Shown here one piece after another: positions 1-7,348 of a stretch of 9,800 bases of DNA; positions within the stretch are counted from its first letter, which is position 1; the number at the start of each line of letters is the position of its first letter. Below the pieces are notes generated by a model. The model worked only from the letters and a program-made list of their open reading frames with translations, made no database searches and had not been told where the DNA came from. The translations under genes and the position numbers were made by a program. Source of the DNA: Desulfobacterales bacterium (GTDB taxonomy: Bacteria > Desulfobacterota > Desulfobacteria > Desulfobacterales > UBA5852); assembly GCA_030066455.1 (NCBI GenBank), contig JASJBQ010000180.1:1-9800 (forward strand). Direction: 5' to 3'.

Positions 1-450
1 GTCATCACCCGCAACTGGCCGGCCTTCAAGGACGCCGTCTGGCACATCATCATGCCGGCGGTGACCCTGAGCACGATCCCCACCGCCATCGTGGCCCGCA
101 TGACCCGCTCGGCCATGCTGGACGTCCTGCGTCAGGACTACATCAAGACCGCCAAGGCCAAGGGCCTCTCCCGGCTCAAAGTCATTTTCAAGCATGCCCT
201 GCGCAACGCCATGATCCCGGTGGTGACCACCATCGGCCTGCAATTCGGGGTGCTGCTGGGCGGCGCCATTCTGACCGAGACCATTTTCGCCTGGCCCGGC
301 GTGGGCAAGTGGATGTACGACGCCGTCATGCAACGGGACTATATGGTCATCCAGGGCGGCACCCTTTTCATCGCCGCCCTGTTCGTCGTGATCAATCTCT
401 GCGTGGACGTGCTCTATGCGGTCATCAACCCGCGCATCAGCGTCCAATAG
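1..450 (+). CDS. dppB: DppB-type peptide ABC transporter permease, C-terminal part (5' end outside window)
   Basis: This is the inner-membrane permease subunit of an ABC importer of the dipeptide/oligopeptide/nickel family. The frame is open from the first base, so the gene starts upstream; 149 residues are visible, roughly the C-terminal half of a family that is usually about 300-340 residues. The binding-protein-dependent transport domain is clear. The cytoplasmic EAA loop that docks on the ATPase lies at about visible residues 47-73 (AKAKGLSRLKVIFKHALRN). It is followed by membrane segments and the family-typical TETIFAWPGVGKW stretch at about 92-104, and the protein ends in the usual VINPRI-type tail. 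It is the first visible gene of a plus-strand operon with dppC, dppD and dppF homologues; the next gene starts 29 bases downstream. Peptide specificity is inferred from family resemblance. A nickel or glutathione importer of the same family cannot be excluded without the binding protein. Confidence 0.93.
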   Translation, partial: VITRNWPAFKDAVWHIIMPAVTLSTIPTAIVARMTRSAMLDVLRQDYIKTAKAKGLSRLKVIFKHALRNAMIPVVTTIGLQFGVLLGGAILTETIFAWPGVGKWMYDAVMQRDYMVIQGGTLFIAALFVVINLCVDVLYAVINPRISVQ

Positions 451-479
451 GAATATGAATTGACACAACTAAAAATCTC

Positions 480-1364
480 ATGAGCAGCGCAAGCAACCCA
501 TACGACCGGCACCCCTTCTTCGAGCAGATGAGCCAGTTGTGGCGCAACAAGACCGCCATTCTCGGCCTGGTCATCATCACGGGGTTCATCCTGGTGGCCA
601 TTCTGGCGCCGGTGCTCAGTCCTCACGATCCCGTCGAGACCTCGCTCTACGATCAGCTCAAACCCCCGGTCTGGCATGAAACCGGCACCTGGAAGAACAT
701 TCTCGGCACCGACGAGCTGGGCCGCGATACCCTCTCGCGCATCATCTACGGCGCACGCGTATCCCTGACCGTGGCCATCGTCAGCGTGGGCATTGCCTTT
801 ACCCTGGGTACCCTTCTGGGTTGTATCTCGGGTTATTACAAGGGCGTCGTGGACAGCCTCATCATGCGGGTCATGGACATGATCCTGGCCTTTCCCTATC
901 TGCTCCTGGCCATCGTGGTGGTGGCCTACCTGGGGCCCAGCCTTCAGAACGCGATGATGGCCATCGGCATTACCTATGTGCCGCGCTTTGCCCGGATCGT
1001 ACGCGGCAGCGTGCTGGAGGAATGCGAGAAGGATTACGTACTGGCGGCGCGTGCCGTGGGCGCCCGCGACTGGCGCATCATTTTTATCGGCATCCTGCCC
1101 AACTGCCTGGGGCCGCTCATCGTCCAGACGACCCTGAGCATGGCCTCGGCCATCCTGGACGCGGCCGCCCTGAGTTTCCTGGGTTTGGGCGCTCAGCCGC
1201 CCACGCCCGAATGGGGCGGGATGATCGCCCGCAGCCGGGCGCTGATCCTGCGGGCCTCGTGGGTCATGACCTTCCCGGGCATCGCCATCCTGCTGGCGGT
1301 GCTGGGTTTCAACCTTCTGGGCGACGGCCTGCGCGACGCCCTGGACCCGCGGCTGCGCGACTGA
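480..1364 (+). CDS. dppC: DppC-type peptide ABC transporter permease
   Basis: This is the second inner-membrane permease of the importer, which pairs with the DppB-type subunit to form the channel. The 294 residues are a normal length for the family. A short cytoplasmic N-terminus leads into a first membrane helix at about 25-46, followed by the periplasmic [19 protein letters not shown] motif (75-93) typical of DppC/OppC proteins. The remaining membrane segments run between about 95 and 285. The EAA loop (about 188-208, [21 protein letters not shown] region) contacts the ATPases, and the protein ends in the usual [13 protein letters not shown] tail. ATG 480 is the only ATG in frame after the upstream stop at 456-458, but it has no clear Shine-Dalgarno sequence: an AGGAA at 449-453 is too far away. 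Translation may depend on coupling to the preceding gene. Substrate is inferred only from family. Confidence 0.95.
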   Translation: MSSASNPYDRHPFFEQMSQLWRNKTAILGLVIITGFILVAILAPVLSPHDPVETSLYDQLKPPVWHETGTWKNILGTDELGRDTLSRIIYGARVSLTVAIVSVGIAFTLGTLLGCISGYYKGVVDSLIMRVMDMILAFPYLLLAIVVVAYLGPSLQNAMMAIGITYVPRFARIVRGSVLEECEKDYVLAARAVGARDWRIIFIGILPNCLGPLIVQTTLSMASAILDAAALSFLGLGAQPPTPEWGGMIARSRALILRASWVMTFPGIAILLAVLGFNLLGDGLRDALDPRLRD

Positions 1365-1404
1365 TGCGGCGACTCACGACCGCCATCTGAACGAACGGCA
1401 ACAT

Positions 1405-2382
1405 ATGGTAGCTCAACCCCTGCTCAAGATCGAAAACCTCCAGACCTATTTCTACGTCAAAGGCCAGGTGGCCAAAGCGGTGGACGACGTCAGCCTGACC
1501 ATCCCGGCCGGCGAGACCCTGGGGCTGGTGGGCGAATCCGGTTGCGGCAAAAGTGTCACGGCGCACTCCATCATCCAGCTGATCCCCGACCCACCCGGAA
1601 AAATCGTCGGGGGCCGGATCGAATTCGAGGGCCAGAACCTGCTCGAGCTGCCCGAGGATCAGATGCGCAGGATCCGCGGCAACCGGATTTCGATGATCTT
1701 TCAGGAACCCATGACCTCGTTGAACCCCGTCTTCACGGTGGGCGACCAGGTGGGCGAGGTCATGCGCCTGCATCAGAAACTTTCCCGGACGGAAGCGCGG
1801 GCGCGCACCGTCGAGATGTTCACCCTGGTGGGCATCCCGGCGCCGGAAACCCGTCTGGACGACTACCCCCACCAGATGAGCGGCGGCATGCGCCAGCGGG
1901 TGATGATCGCCATGGCCCTGGCCTGCAACCCGCGCCTGATGATCGCCGACGAGCCCACCACGGCGCTCGACGTCACGATCCAGGCCCAGATTCTGGACCT
2001 GATGAATCAGCTCAAGACCGAGACGGGCGCCTCGATCCTGTTCATCACCCATGACCTGGGGGTCATCGCCGAGATGGCCCAGCGCGTGGCCGTGATGTAC
2101 GCGGGGAAAATGGTGGAATTCGCCGACGTCCGGACCCTGTTTGCCGAGCCCCGGCACCCTTACACGGTGGGGCTGATGGCCTCGATCCCCGTGCTGGGCC
2201 ACAAGACCGCCCAGGGACGGCTGAGCACGATCAAGGGTACGGTCCCCTCGCTGTTCAGCCTGCCCCGGGGCTGCACGTTCAGCGACCGCTGCCCGGACGT
2301 CTTCGACGACTGCCGGCAAATCAATCCCGACATGTATACGGTCGGCGCCAACCATATCGCACGGTGTCTGAAATATGCCTGA
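1405..2382 (+). CDS. dppD: DppD-type ABC transporter ATP-binding protein
   Basis: This is one of two cytoplasmic ATPases that power the importer. All nucleotide-binding motifs are intact in 325 residues: Walker A GESGCGKS (43-50), Q-loop Gln100, signature MSGGMRQR (158-165), Walker B LMIADEP (178-184), D-loop ALD (187-189) and H-loop His216. The C-terminal oligopeptide-transporter extension (about 235-325) contains HPYT at 251-254 and four cysteines, C290, C296, C303 and C321. In structurally studied DppD-type proteins such cysteines hold a [4Fe-4S] cluster; cluster binding here is inferred. The gene lies 40 bases after dppC, and its last 8 bases overlap the start of the next ATPase gene, indicating translational coupling. 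ATG 1405 places the first beta strand ([11 protein letters not shown]) where the family expects it, but the ribosome binding site is weak. Confidence 0.95.
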   Translation: MVAQPLLKIENLQTYFYVKGQVAKAVDDVSLTIPAGETLGLVGESGCGKSVTAHSIIQLIPDPPGKIVGGRIEFEGQNLLELPEDQMRRIRGNRISMIFQEPMTSLNPVFTVGDQVGEVMRLHQKLSRTEARARTVEMFTLVGIPAPETRLDDYPHQMSGGMRQRVMIAMALACNPRLMIADEPTTALDVTIQAQILDLMNQLKTETGASILFITHDLGVIAEMAQRVAVMYAGKMVEFADVRTLFAEPRHPYTVGLMASIPVLGHKTAQGRLSTIKGTVPSLFSLPRGCTFSDRCPDVFDDCRQINPDMYTVGANHIARCLKYA

Positions 2383-3361
2383 GAATCAGCCATTGCTCGC
2401 CGCGCGCGGGCTCGTCAAACACTACCCCATCAAGGGCGGCGTGATGCTCAAGGAAATCGCCGCGGTCAAGGCCGTGGACGATGTCAGCCTCGAGATCCAT
2501 CCCGGTGAGACCCTGGGGCTGGTGGGCGAATCCGGCTGCGGCAAGTCCACCTTCGGCCGGGCCATTCTGCGTCTGGAGGAGCCCACGGCCGGCGAGGTCA
2601 TCTTCGACGGCGCAAATATCCTGGACTTCGACGCCCAGCAGCTGCGGGCCCTGCGCAAGAAGATGCAGATCATTTTCCAGGACCCGTTCTCGTCGCTCAA
2701 TCCCCGCAAGCCGGTGGCCTCGATCGTGGGCGAGCCGCTGCTGGTCCATGGGATGAAAAACCGAAAAGCGCGCGAGGCGCGGGTGCTGGAGCTGCTGCGC
2801 GTGGTGGGCCTGCGCCAGGAGCACATGCGCCGCTACCCCCACATGTTCTCGGGCGGTCAACGCCAGCGCATTGGGGTGGCCCGGGCCCTGGCCCTGAACC
2901 CCAAGCTCGTGGTCTGCGACGAGGCCGTATCGGCCCTGGACGTCTCGATCCAGGCCCAGGTGCTGAACCTGCTGAAAGATCTCCAGGAGGAATTCGGCCT
3001 CACCTACCTGTTCATCTCCCACGACCTCCACGTGGTGGAGCACATCAGCGACCGCGTGGCCGTCATGTACCTGGGCAAGATCGTCGAAATCGCCGCCAGC
3101 GAAACGATTTACGCCCGGCCCCTGCATCCCTATACCCAGGCCCTCCTGAGTGCTTCCCCCATGCCGGACCCGACGCGCCGCCAGAAACGCATCATTCTCA
3201 AGGGGGACGTGCCCAGCCCGATCGATCCCCCGCCCGGCTGCCGGTTCCACACCCGCTGCCCGTTTGCGGAGTCTGTGTGCACAACCAACGAGCCGGCGCT
3301 CAAGACGGTCAATCCCGGCCATCAGGCCGCCTGTCATTTCGCCGGCAAGGTCGGCCTCTAA
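2375..3361 (+). CDS. dppF: DppF-type ABC transporter ATP-binding protein
   Basis: This is the second ATPase of the importer, expected to form a heterodimer with the DppD-type subunit under the two permeases. It has 328 residues with Walker A GESGCGKS (51-58), Q-loop Gln102, signature FSGGQRQR (158-165), Walker B LVVCDEA (178-184), the DppF/OppF hallmark [11 protein letters not shown] just after it, and H-loop His216. The C-terminal extension again has HPYT (251-254) and four cysteines at C289, C295, C302 and C320, with exactly the same spacing as its partner. The start ATG at 2375 lies inside the end of dppD (8-base overlap), so translation is probably coupled. It is the last gene of the operon; the next gene is convergent. 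No clear rho-independent terminator follows. Confidence 0.95.
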   Translation: MPENQPLLAARGLVKHYPIKGGVMLKEIAAVKAVDDVSLEIHPGETLGLVGESGCGKSTFGRAILRLEEPTAGEVIFDGANILDFDAQQLRALRKKMQIIFQDPFSSLNPRKPVASIVGEPLLVHGMKNRKAREARVLELLRVVGLRQEHMRRYPHMFSGGQRQRIGVARALALNPKLVVCDEAVSALDVSIQAQVLNLLKDLQEEFGLTYLFISHDLHVVEHISDRVAVMYLGKIVEIAASETIYARPLHPYTQALLSASPMPDPTRRQKRIILKGDVPSPIDPPPGCRFHTRCPFAESVCTTNEPALKTVNPGHQAACHFAGKVGL

Positions 3362-3519
3362 ACGCTCGGCAAGCGCTTCGCGCGCCGGTGCAGCTTCCAG
3401 ACTGGATCGCGCTTGAAATGAATCGGCGTGGCAGTTCCCAATGGCGTCACGCGAGCGCCAGCGGTCGCGATTGGGTCGCGCTTCGGTTGCCTGAGACCGG
3501 GCGGAAACGGTTTAGGGGT
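3362..3519. other. Convergent intergenic gap between dppF and queD
   Basis: This 158-base stretch lies between the stop of dppF (plus strand) and the stop of queD (minus strand). I see no supported gene: frames crossing it give arginine-rich peptides without recognisable motifs. It should contain termination signals for both sides, but neither strand shows a GC-rich hairpin followed by a T-run. It does hold a bulged inverted repeat (3437-3475), listed separately. The octamer TCGCGCTT also occurs on both sides of that repeat. Confidence 0.6.
3437..3475. repeat. Bulged inverted repeat in convergent gap
   Basis: The left arm is CCCAAT (3437-3442), a 7-base insertion, then CGCGA (3450-3454). The right arm is the uninterrupted TCGCGATTGGG (3465-3475). 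The arms pair as 6 + 5 base pairs around a 10-base loop, with the insertion bulged out. The position between two convergent genes suggests a bidirectional termination or mRNA 3'-end structure. No T-run follows on either strand, so it is not a classical intrinsic terminator. A chance match in GC-rich DNA is possible. Confidence 0.4.
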
Positions 3520-3894
3520 CTATTTGGGAAAATAGGTGGCCGCGGCGTTGTCCGATTCCCAGGCCGTGACCCGGGACACCGTGACGTCCTGCCGCGCCAG
3601 GCGGGCGGTGAGGCCTTCGGCCACGTAGCGGGCGATGTTTTCCGATGACGGCGGGGTGCCGTTCTGGAAATAATGGAGGTCGTTCAAGAATTTATGGTCC
3701 AGCGTTTTCATGAGATCGCGGACATGGGTTTTGATGATGCCGAAATCCACCAGAACCCCGCCTTCGTCCAACTGCTGACCCTGGACGTAGACCTCGACCT
3801 TCCAATTGTGTCCGTGGAGGTTTTCGCATTTTTCACCCACCATGGTCAGCCGGTGGGCGGCGGCGAATCCGGTGACGACTCGCAGTTCAAACAT
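3520..3894 (-). CDS. queD: 6-carboxy-5,6,7,8-tetrahydropterin synthase (QueD)
   Basis: This enzyme converts 7,8-dihydroneopterin triphosphate to 6-carboxytetrahydropterin, the second step of the queuosine/7-deazaguanine pathway for tRNA modification. It acts in the cytoplasm. The 124 residues are a normal length for the small 6-pyruvoyltetrahydropterin synthase fold. Zinc ligands are His14 (AAHRL) and His27/His29. The catalytic cysteine is Cys23 in CENLHGH (23-29), a CxxxHGH motif that marks QueD rather than the PTPS-III folate enzymes, which have Glu at this position. Asp66-His67 (LDHKFL) supplies the other catalytic residues, PSSEN (82-86) is conserved, and Glu113 fits the pterin-binding glutamate. 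The start at 3894 has an AGGA (minus strand, 3903-3906) 8 bases upstream. The gene lies 64 bases after dnaJ on the same strand, and no other queuosine gene is in the window. Confidence 0.94.
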   Translation of the reverse strand: MFELRVVTGFAAAHRLTMVGEKCENLHGHNWKVEVYVQGQQLDEGGVLVDFGIIKTHVRDLMKTLDHKFLNDLHYFQNGTPPSSENIARYVAEGLTARLARQDVTVSRVTAWESDNAAATYFPK

Positions 3895-3958
3895 GATGAC
3901 AATCCTATCGGTTGCTGCGCGGGTTCCTGTCGCTGAGCGTCGTCAAACCTGCATCTGG

Positions 3959-5068
3959 TCAGGCTTGGGCGGACTCGCCTTTCAAGATATTCTTCAGTTT
4001 GCTGGAAAGTTTATTGGACTCCAGCTTCTCGAACTCTTTGAGAATGGACTCCTGCTTTTTGCTGATGCCCGTCGGGGTTTTGATGAGCACCTGGATAATC
4101 TGATCCCCGCGGCGGCCGCTTCGCAGTGACGGGATGCCCTCACCGTCGAATCGGAAAACGTCGCCGTACTGGGTGCCCTTCGGAATCTTGAGCTTGCGTT
4201 CCCCATCAAGGGTTGGAACCTTGATGTTGGCACCGAGCGTGGCCTGGATGAACGAAATGGGCACGCGACAGATGATATTGGTGTTGTCGCGCTCGAAAAA
4301 ATCATGGGCTTCGACGTGGATGAACACGTAGAGGTCCCCACGCGGTCCCCCATGGCGGCCGGCCTCGCCCTCTCCGGTCAGGCGCAGCCGGGAGCCGGTG
4401 TCGACCCCGGCCGGGATTTTGACGGAAACGGTCTTGCTGGTCTGGATTTGGCCGGTACCGCGACAGCCCGGACAGGGGTGAGGGATCATCTGCCCGTTGC
4501 CCCGGCAGTGGGGGCAGGTGGTGCGCACGGTAAAAAAGCCCTGGCTGCGCGACACTTGACCGCTGCCGGCGCAGTAGCTGCAAGCTTCGGGCTGGGTGCC
4601 GGGTTTGCAGCCGTTGCCTTGGCAGTCACCGCAGACATCGAGTTTTTCAAGGTGGATTTCGGTTTCCGTCCCGAAGGCCGCATCCATGAAGCTGAGCTGC
4701 AGGTCATAACGGAGGTCGGCGCCGCGCTGGGTGCGGCTGCGTGAACGCCGGCCGCTGCCGAAACCGAAAAAATCCTCGAATATATCCCCGAAACTCGAAA
4801 AGATGTCCTCGAAACCGCTGAAACCGGAGAATCCCTGGCCCTCGAGACCCTGGTGACCGTACTGGTCATAGATGCGGCGCTTCTGGGCATCCGAGAGCAC
4901 GTCGTAGGCTTCAGCGGATTCCTTGAATTTTTCTTCGGCGGCCTGGTCCCCGGGGTTGCGGTCGGGATGGAATTGAAGGGCCAGTTTGCGATAGGCTTTT
5001 TTAAGCTCGGCGTCGCTGGCTTCGCGGCTGACGCCGAGAATCTCATAGTAATCGCGTTTATTGCTCAT
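3959..5068 (-). CDS. dnaJ: Chaperone DnaJ (Hsp40, type I)
   Basis: DnaJ delivers unfolded proteins to DnaK and stimulates its ATPase; it acts in the cytoplasm. All parts of a type I Hsp40 are present in 369 residues. The J domain (about 5-70) carries HPD at 34-36. A Gly/Phe-rich linker follows (about 75-108). The zinc-finger region holds four CxxCxGxG repeats: CGDCQGNG (146-153), CSYCAGSG (163-170), CPHCRGNG (185-192) and CPGCRGTG (199-206). The C-terminal substrate-binding domains run from about 207 to 345, with a lysine-rich tail. I chose ATG 5068 because a GGGA (minus strand, 5075-5078) sits 6 bases upstream. A TTG two codons earlier (5074) would abut that site. Neither dnaK nor grpE is in the window, so this copy is separated from the usual chaperone operon unless those genes lie elsewhere. 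queD follows 64 bases downstream. Confidence 0.97.
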   Translation of the reverse strand: MSNKRDYYEILGVSREASDAELKKAYRKLALQFHPDRNPGDQAAEEKFKESAEAYDVLSDAQKRRIYDQYGHQGLEGQGFSGFSGFEDIFSSFGDIFEDFFGFGSGRRSRSRTQRGADLRYDLQLSFMDAAFGTETEIHLEKLDVCGDCQGNGCKPGTQPEACSYCAGSGQVSRSQGFFTVRTTCPHCRGNGQMIPHPCPGCRGTGQIQTSKTVSVKIPAGVDTGSRLRLTGEGEAGRHGGPRGDLYVFIHVEAHDFFERDNTNIICRVPISFIQATLGANIKVPTLDGERKLKIPKGTQYGDVFRFDGEGIPSLRSGRRGDQIIQVLIKTPTGISKKQESILKEFEKLESNKLSSKLKNILKGESAQA

Positions 5069-5274
5069 GCGCAATCCCGGTCTGCATTATTTGGCGTTAA
5101 TCCCAAACAAACGAAAACAGCGCCGAAGAGTATGGCCGCTGTTCACTGTATTAAATAGGTTGTCAACATCGAAGGTGCTTTCCGGTCTTCGGTATGACAG
5201 ACAACCAGTTACTGAATCATGATGCCATCAGACCTGTGAAGACTGGCGTTAAAATAACGCAAATTCCTTGAATG
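5069..5274 (-). promoter_or_regulatory. dnaJ upstream region (candidate promoter)
   Basis: This 206-base AT-richer gap separates the MFS transporter stop from dnaJ, so it probably holds the dnaJ promoter. On the minus strand a perfect TTGACA (plus-strand 5161-5166) resembles a -35 box, but there is no good -10 box at 16-18 bases, so this is only a candidate. I find no CIRCE-type TTAGCACTC/GAGTGCTAA repeat and no convincing sigma-32 promoter. The 9-mer TGGCGTTAA occurs twice (5092-5100 and 5244-5252), and the second copy overlaps a small hairpin. Confidence 0.35.
5246..5260 (-). terminator. Small hairpin 3' of the MFS gene
   Basis: A perfect 6-base-pair inverted repeat (GCGTTA, 3-base loop, TAACGC) lies 14 bases after the stop codon of the MFS transporter gene. 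It could help end that transcript, but no T-run follows it on the minus strand and the stem is short. A protein-binding site is an equally good explanation. Confidence 0.25.
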
Positions 5275-6495
5275 TCAATCCAATGAGACCGCTTCGCTGT
5301 CGGGTGTCGAGGTATCCGTATGCCAGTATCGAAAAGCAATGGTCCCGCCGATCATAATTACAGCCCCCACCGGGAATGCCCAGGACAGGTCGAACCAGTC
5401 CATGGCCATGCCGGCCAACAGGGCCCCCGCCAGCATGCCGAGGCTGTGGGCCAGCGTCAGGAGCGACATAACCGATCCCATGGCATCGACGCGGGCGCCT
5501 TTCTGAACGGCCAGCCCCATCAGGGCCGGCATGGCGATCCCGCCCCCCATGCCGAAGACCACGCAGCCCAGCAGCATGGCGGTGAAGCTGTCCGCCCAGG
5601 TGAAGCCTAGCAGGGCCGCGCTGGCGACCAAACCGCCACCGATGACCATCAGCGCTTTGTTCACCCGGTCGGCCAGGTAGCCCATTGGCATGTGCAGCAG
5701 GCCGCTGACCAGAACACCGGTCATGATCAACAGGCCGATGGCGGCCGCGCCCGGCTGAAAGCGCTGGTCGGCGTAAACCGGTAAAAAACCCCAGATCACA
5801 CCGATGCCGGCCGTATAGGCCAGACGGAAAGCGAAGAGACTGCGGATGCCGGCATCGCGCGCGAGCCGCCGCCAGGCGATGGGGGGCGTGCCCCGGCGCA
5901 GCGCCGTTTCGGACCGGGTGGGCGGCAGGAGCAGGGCGCAGGCCAAAAAACCGAAGAGCGCCAGCAGGCCCATCATCACAAAGGCCGCGTCGATATCCCA
6001 GTGGTCGCTGATCACCCCGCCCATCAGGGGGCCCAGGCTGAGGCCCGCGAAGGTGGCCAGGTTGAACTGGCCCATGGTAAAGCCTTCCCGGCCTTCGGGG
6101 GTGATGTCGCCGACATAGGCCTGCAGCACCGGCATCATCATGGCCGAGGCGAACCCCTGGAAAAAACGCAAAATGATCAGCGCCTGGACGCTGGTCGCTG
6201 CCACGTAGACCAGCGAGATCATGGCGTAGCCCAGCATGCCGCCGACGATGAACGGCTTGCGTCCGCGCCGATCGGAGGCGCGGCCGAAGAAGGGGATGAA
6301 GATCGTGCGGGCGATCGAGAAAGTGCCGAAGAGCATGCCGATGGCGAAACCGCCGGCACCGAGATCCCGGGCGTAGACCGGCAGCAGCGGCACGACGATG
6401 CCCACCCCGGTCACCGAAGCGAAAATGGAGAAAAAGAGGACGTTGAATACCTTGGTATCGTGTGGCGGCATGGGGTGTCCGGTGTGAAAGGGCAT
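5275..6495 (-). CDS. MFS transporter (DHA1/TetA-like, putative efflux)
   Basis: This is a proton-driven major facilitator superfamily transporter of the inner membrane. Its 406 residues, with about twelve hydrophobic segments, are the usual length for the 12-helix drug:H+ antiporter-1 group. The loop 2-3 motif A is clear (GRASDRRGRK, 71-80), and a degenerate copy occurs in the second half (GYLADRVNK, 272-280), as expected from the internal duplication. LGPLMGG (155-160 region) resembles the motif C antiporter segment of helix 5. The substrate cannot be told from sequence; drug or metabolite export is an inference. ATG 6495 lies 12 bases after the uppP stop with only a weak ribosome binding site, so translation is probably coupled. 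A second ATG at codon 9 (6471) is a possible alternative start. Confidence 0.9.
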   Translation of the reverse strand: MPFHTGHPMPPHDTKVFNVLFFSIFASVTGVGIVVPLLPVYARDLGAGGFAIGMLFGTFSIARTIFIPFFGRASDRRGRKPFIVGGMLGYAMISLVYVAATSVQALIILRFFQGFASAMMMPVLQAYVGDITPEGREGFTMGQFNLATFAGLSLGPLMGGVISDHWDIDAAFVMMGLLALFGFLACALLLPPTRSETALRRGTPPIAWRRLARDAGIRSLFAFRLAYTAGIGVIWGFLPVYADQRFQPGAAAIGLLIMTGVLVSGLLHMPMGYLADRVNKALMVIGGGLVASAALLGFTWADSFTAMLLGCVVFGMGGGIAMPALMGLAVQKGARVDAMGSVMSLLTLAHSLGMLAGALLAGMAMDWFDLSWAFPVGAVIMIGGTIAFRYWHTDTSTPDSEAVSLD

Positions 6496-6507
6496 TCGAC
6501 CGCGACG

Positions 6508-7347
6508 TTACCAGCCTACCGCGATGGCGGCGATGCCGGCCATCCAGCAGTAGGGGGCGAAGGTGAACAGTTTCCCCCGGCCAATGAGGTAAACGAGGAT
6601 GGCCAGCGCCGCATAGCCGACGACCAGGGCGGTCAGCCCGCCGACCAGGCAGGGGGCGGGTTTTACCTGCCCCTGAGCCAGCGCGTCGGTTAAGACCAGC
6701 AGGGCGGCTCCGGCCACGGCGGGAATCGAGAGCAGAAACGAAAACCGGGCCGCGGCCTGGGGGGCCAGGCCGGTAAACAACCCCGCGGCGATGGTGGTGC
6801 CCGAACGGGAAATGCCGGGCATGACGGCAAGCCCCTGGACGATGCCCATCAGCAGGCTGTCGCGCAAGGTAATGGCACCCATGGGCCGCATCGATCCGGG
6901 GTCGTTCTGAGCGCTGATCTGGGGGCGACGGGTCAGGTAGAGAATACACCCGGTGACAATCAGCATGGCGCCGGCGATCAAAGGGGAGGCGAACAGGGTC
7001 GCTTCGTAACGTTTCAATACCAGTCCGATCAGGGCGGTGGGAATCGAGCCCCAAAAGATCAGCACGGCCAGGCGGGCATCGATATCCGGCCTGTCGGCGG
7101 ACTTGGACGCTTGGGGTGCCGACGACCGCCAGCGCAAGAGGGACCGCAGAAGCGTCCCGATGTCGCGCCGGAAGTAGATCACCACCGCCCCGAGGGTGCC
7201 CACGTGAACGCTGACGTCAAAAGCCAGATCGGCATGCCGCAGCCCGAAGAGGTGCTGACCAATCACCAGATGACCGGAACTGCTGATGGGCAGGAACTCG
7301 GTGAGCCCCTGGACGATCCCGAGAATGAAGGCCTGGAGGAGGGTCAT
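6508..7347 (-). CDS. uppP: Undecaprenyl-diphosphatase (UppP/BacA)
   Basis: UppP is an integral membrane phosphatase that converts undecaprenyl diphosphate to the monophosphate, recycling the lipid carrier for peptidoglycan and other envelope polymers. Overexpression in other bacteria gives bacitracin resistance. The 279 residues are close to the family norm of about 270. Both family signatures are intact: the QGLTEFLPISSSGHL region (13-27), containing the (E/Q)xxxE motif, and PGISRSGTT (177-185), the PGxSRSxxT motif. Several hydrophobic helices lie between and after them. The start codon comes one base after the stop of the upstream sigma-54 activator gene and has no independent Shine-Dalgarno sequence, so expression probably depends on translation of that gene. 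The MFS gene follows after 12 bases. Confidence 0.96.
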   Translation of the reverse strand: MTLLQAFILGIVQGLTEFLPISSSGHLVIGQHLFGLRHADLAFDVSVHVGTLGAVVIYFRRDIGTLLRSLLRWRSSAPQASKSADRPDIDARLAVLIFWGSIPTALIGLVLKRYEATLFASPLIAGAMLIVTGCILYLTRRPQISAQNDPGSMRPMGAITLRDSLLMGIVQGLAVMPGISRSGTTIAAGLFTGLAPQAAARFSFLLSIPAVAGAALLVLTDALAQGQVKPAPCLVGGLTALVVGYAALAILVYLIGRGKLFTFAPYCWMAGIAAIAVGW

Positions 7348-7348
7348 T

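Noticed and set aside
460..465. TTGACA before dppC as a promoter -35 box
   Set aside because: No -10-like sequence lies at the right spacing, and it sits within a 29-base gap inside an operon.
1309..3337. Long minus-strand open frames opposite the two ATPase genes (348 and 338 codons)
   Set aside because: They are antisense to intact ABC ATPases. Their His/Gly/Asp-rich composition mirrors the codon bias of the sense strand, and their similarity to each other follows from the homology of the two ATPases.
3277..3648. A 123-codon plus-strand frame across the dppF-queD gap
   Set aside because: It overlaps the ends of both real genes in wrong frames, and its translation in the gap has no recognisable domain.
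5249..7054. A 601-codon open frame on the minus strand spanning parts of uppP and the MFS gene
   Set aside because: It is a shifted-frame shadow of two genes with full family motifs. Its translation is rich in Arg, Pro, Gly and His with no recognisable domain, as expected from GC-rich DNA.
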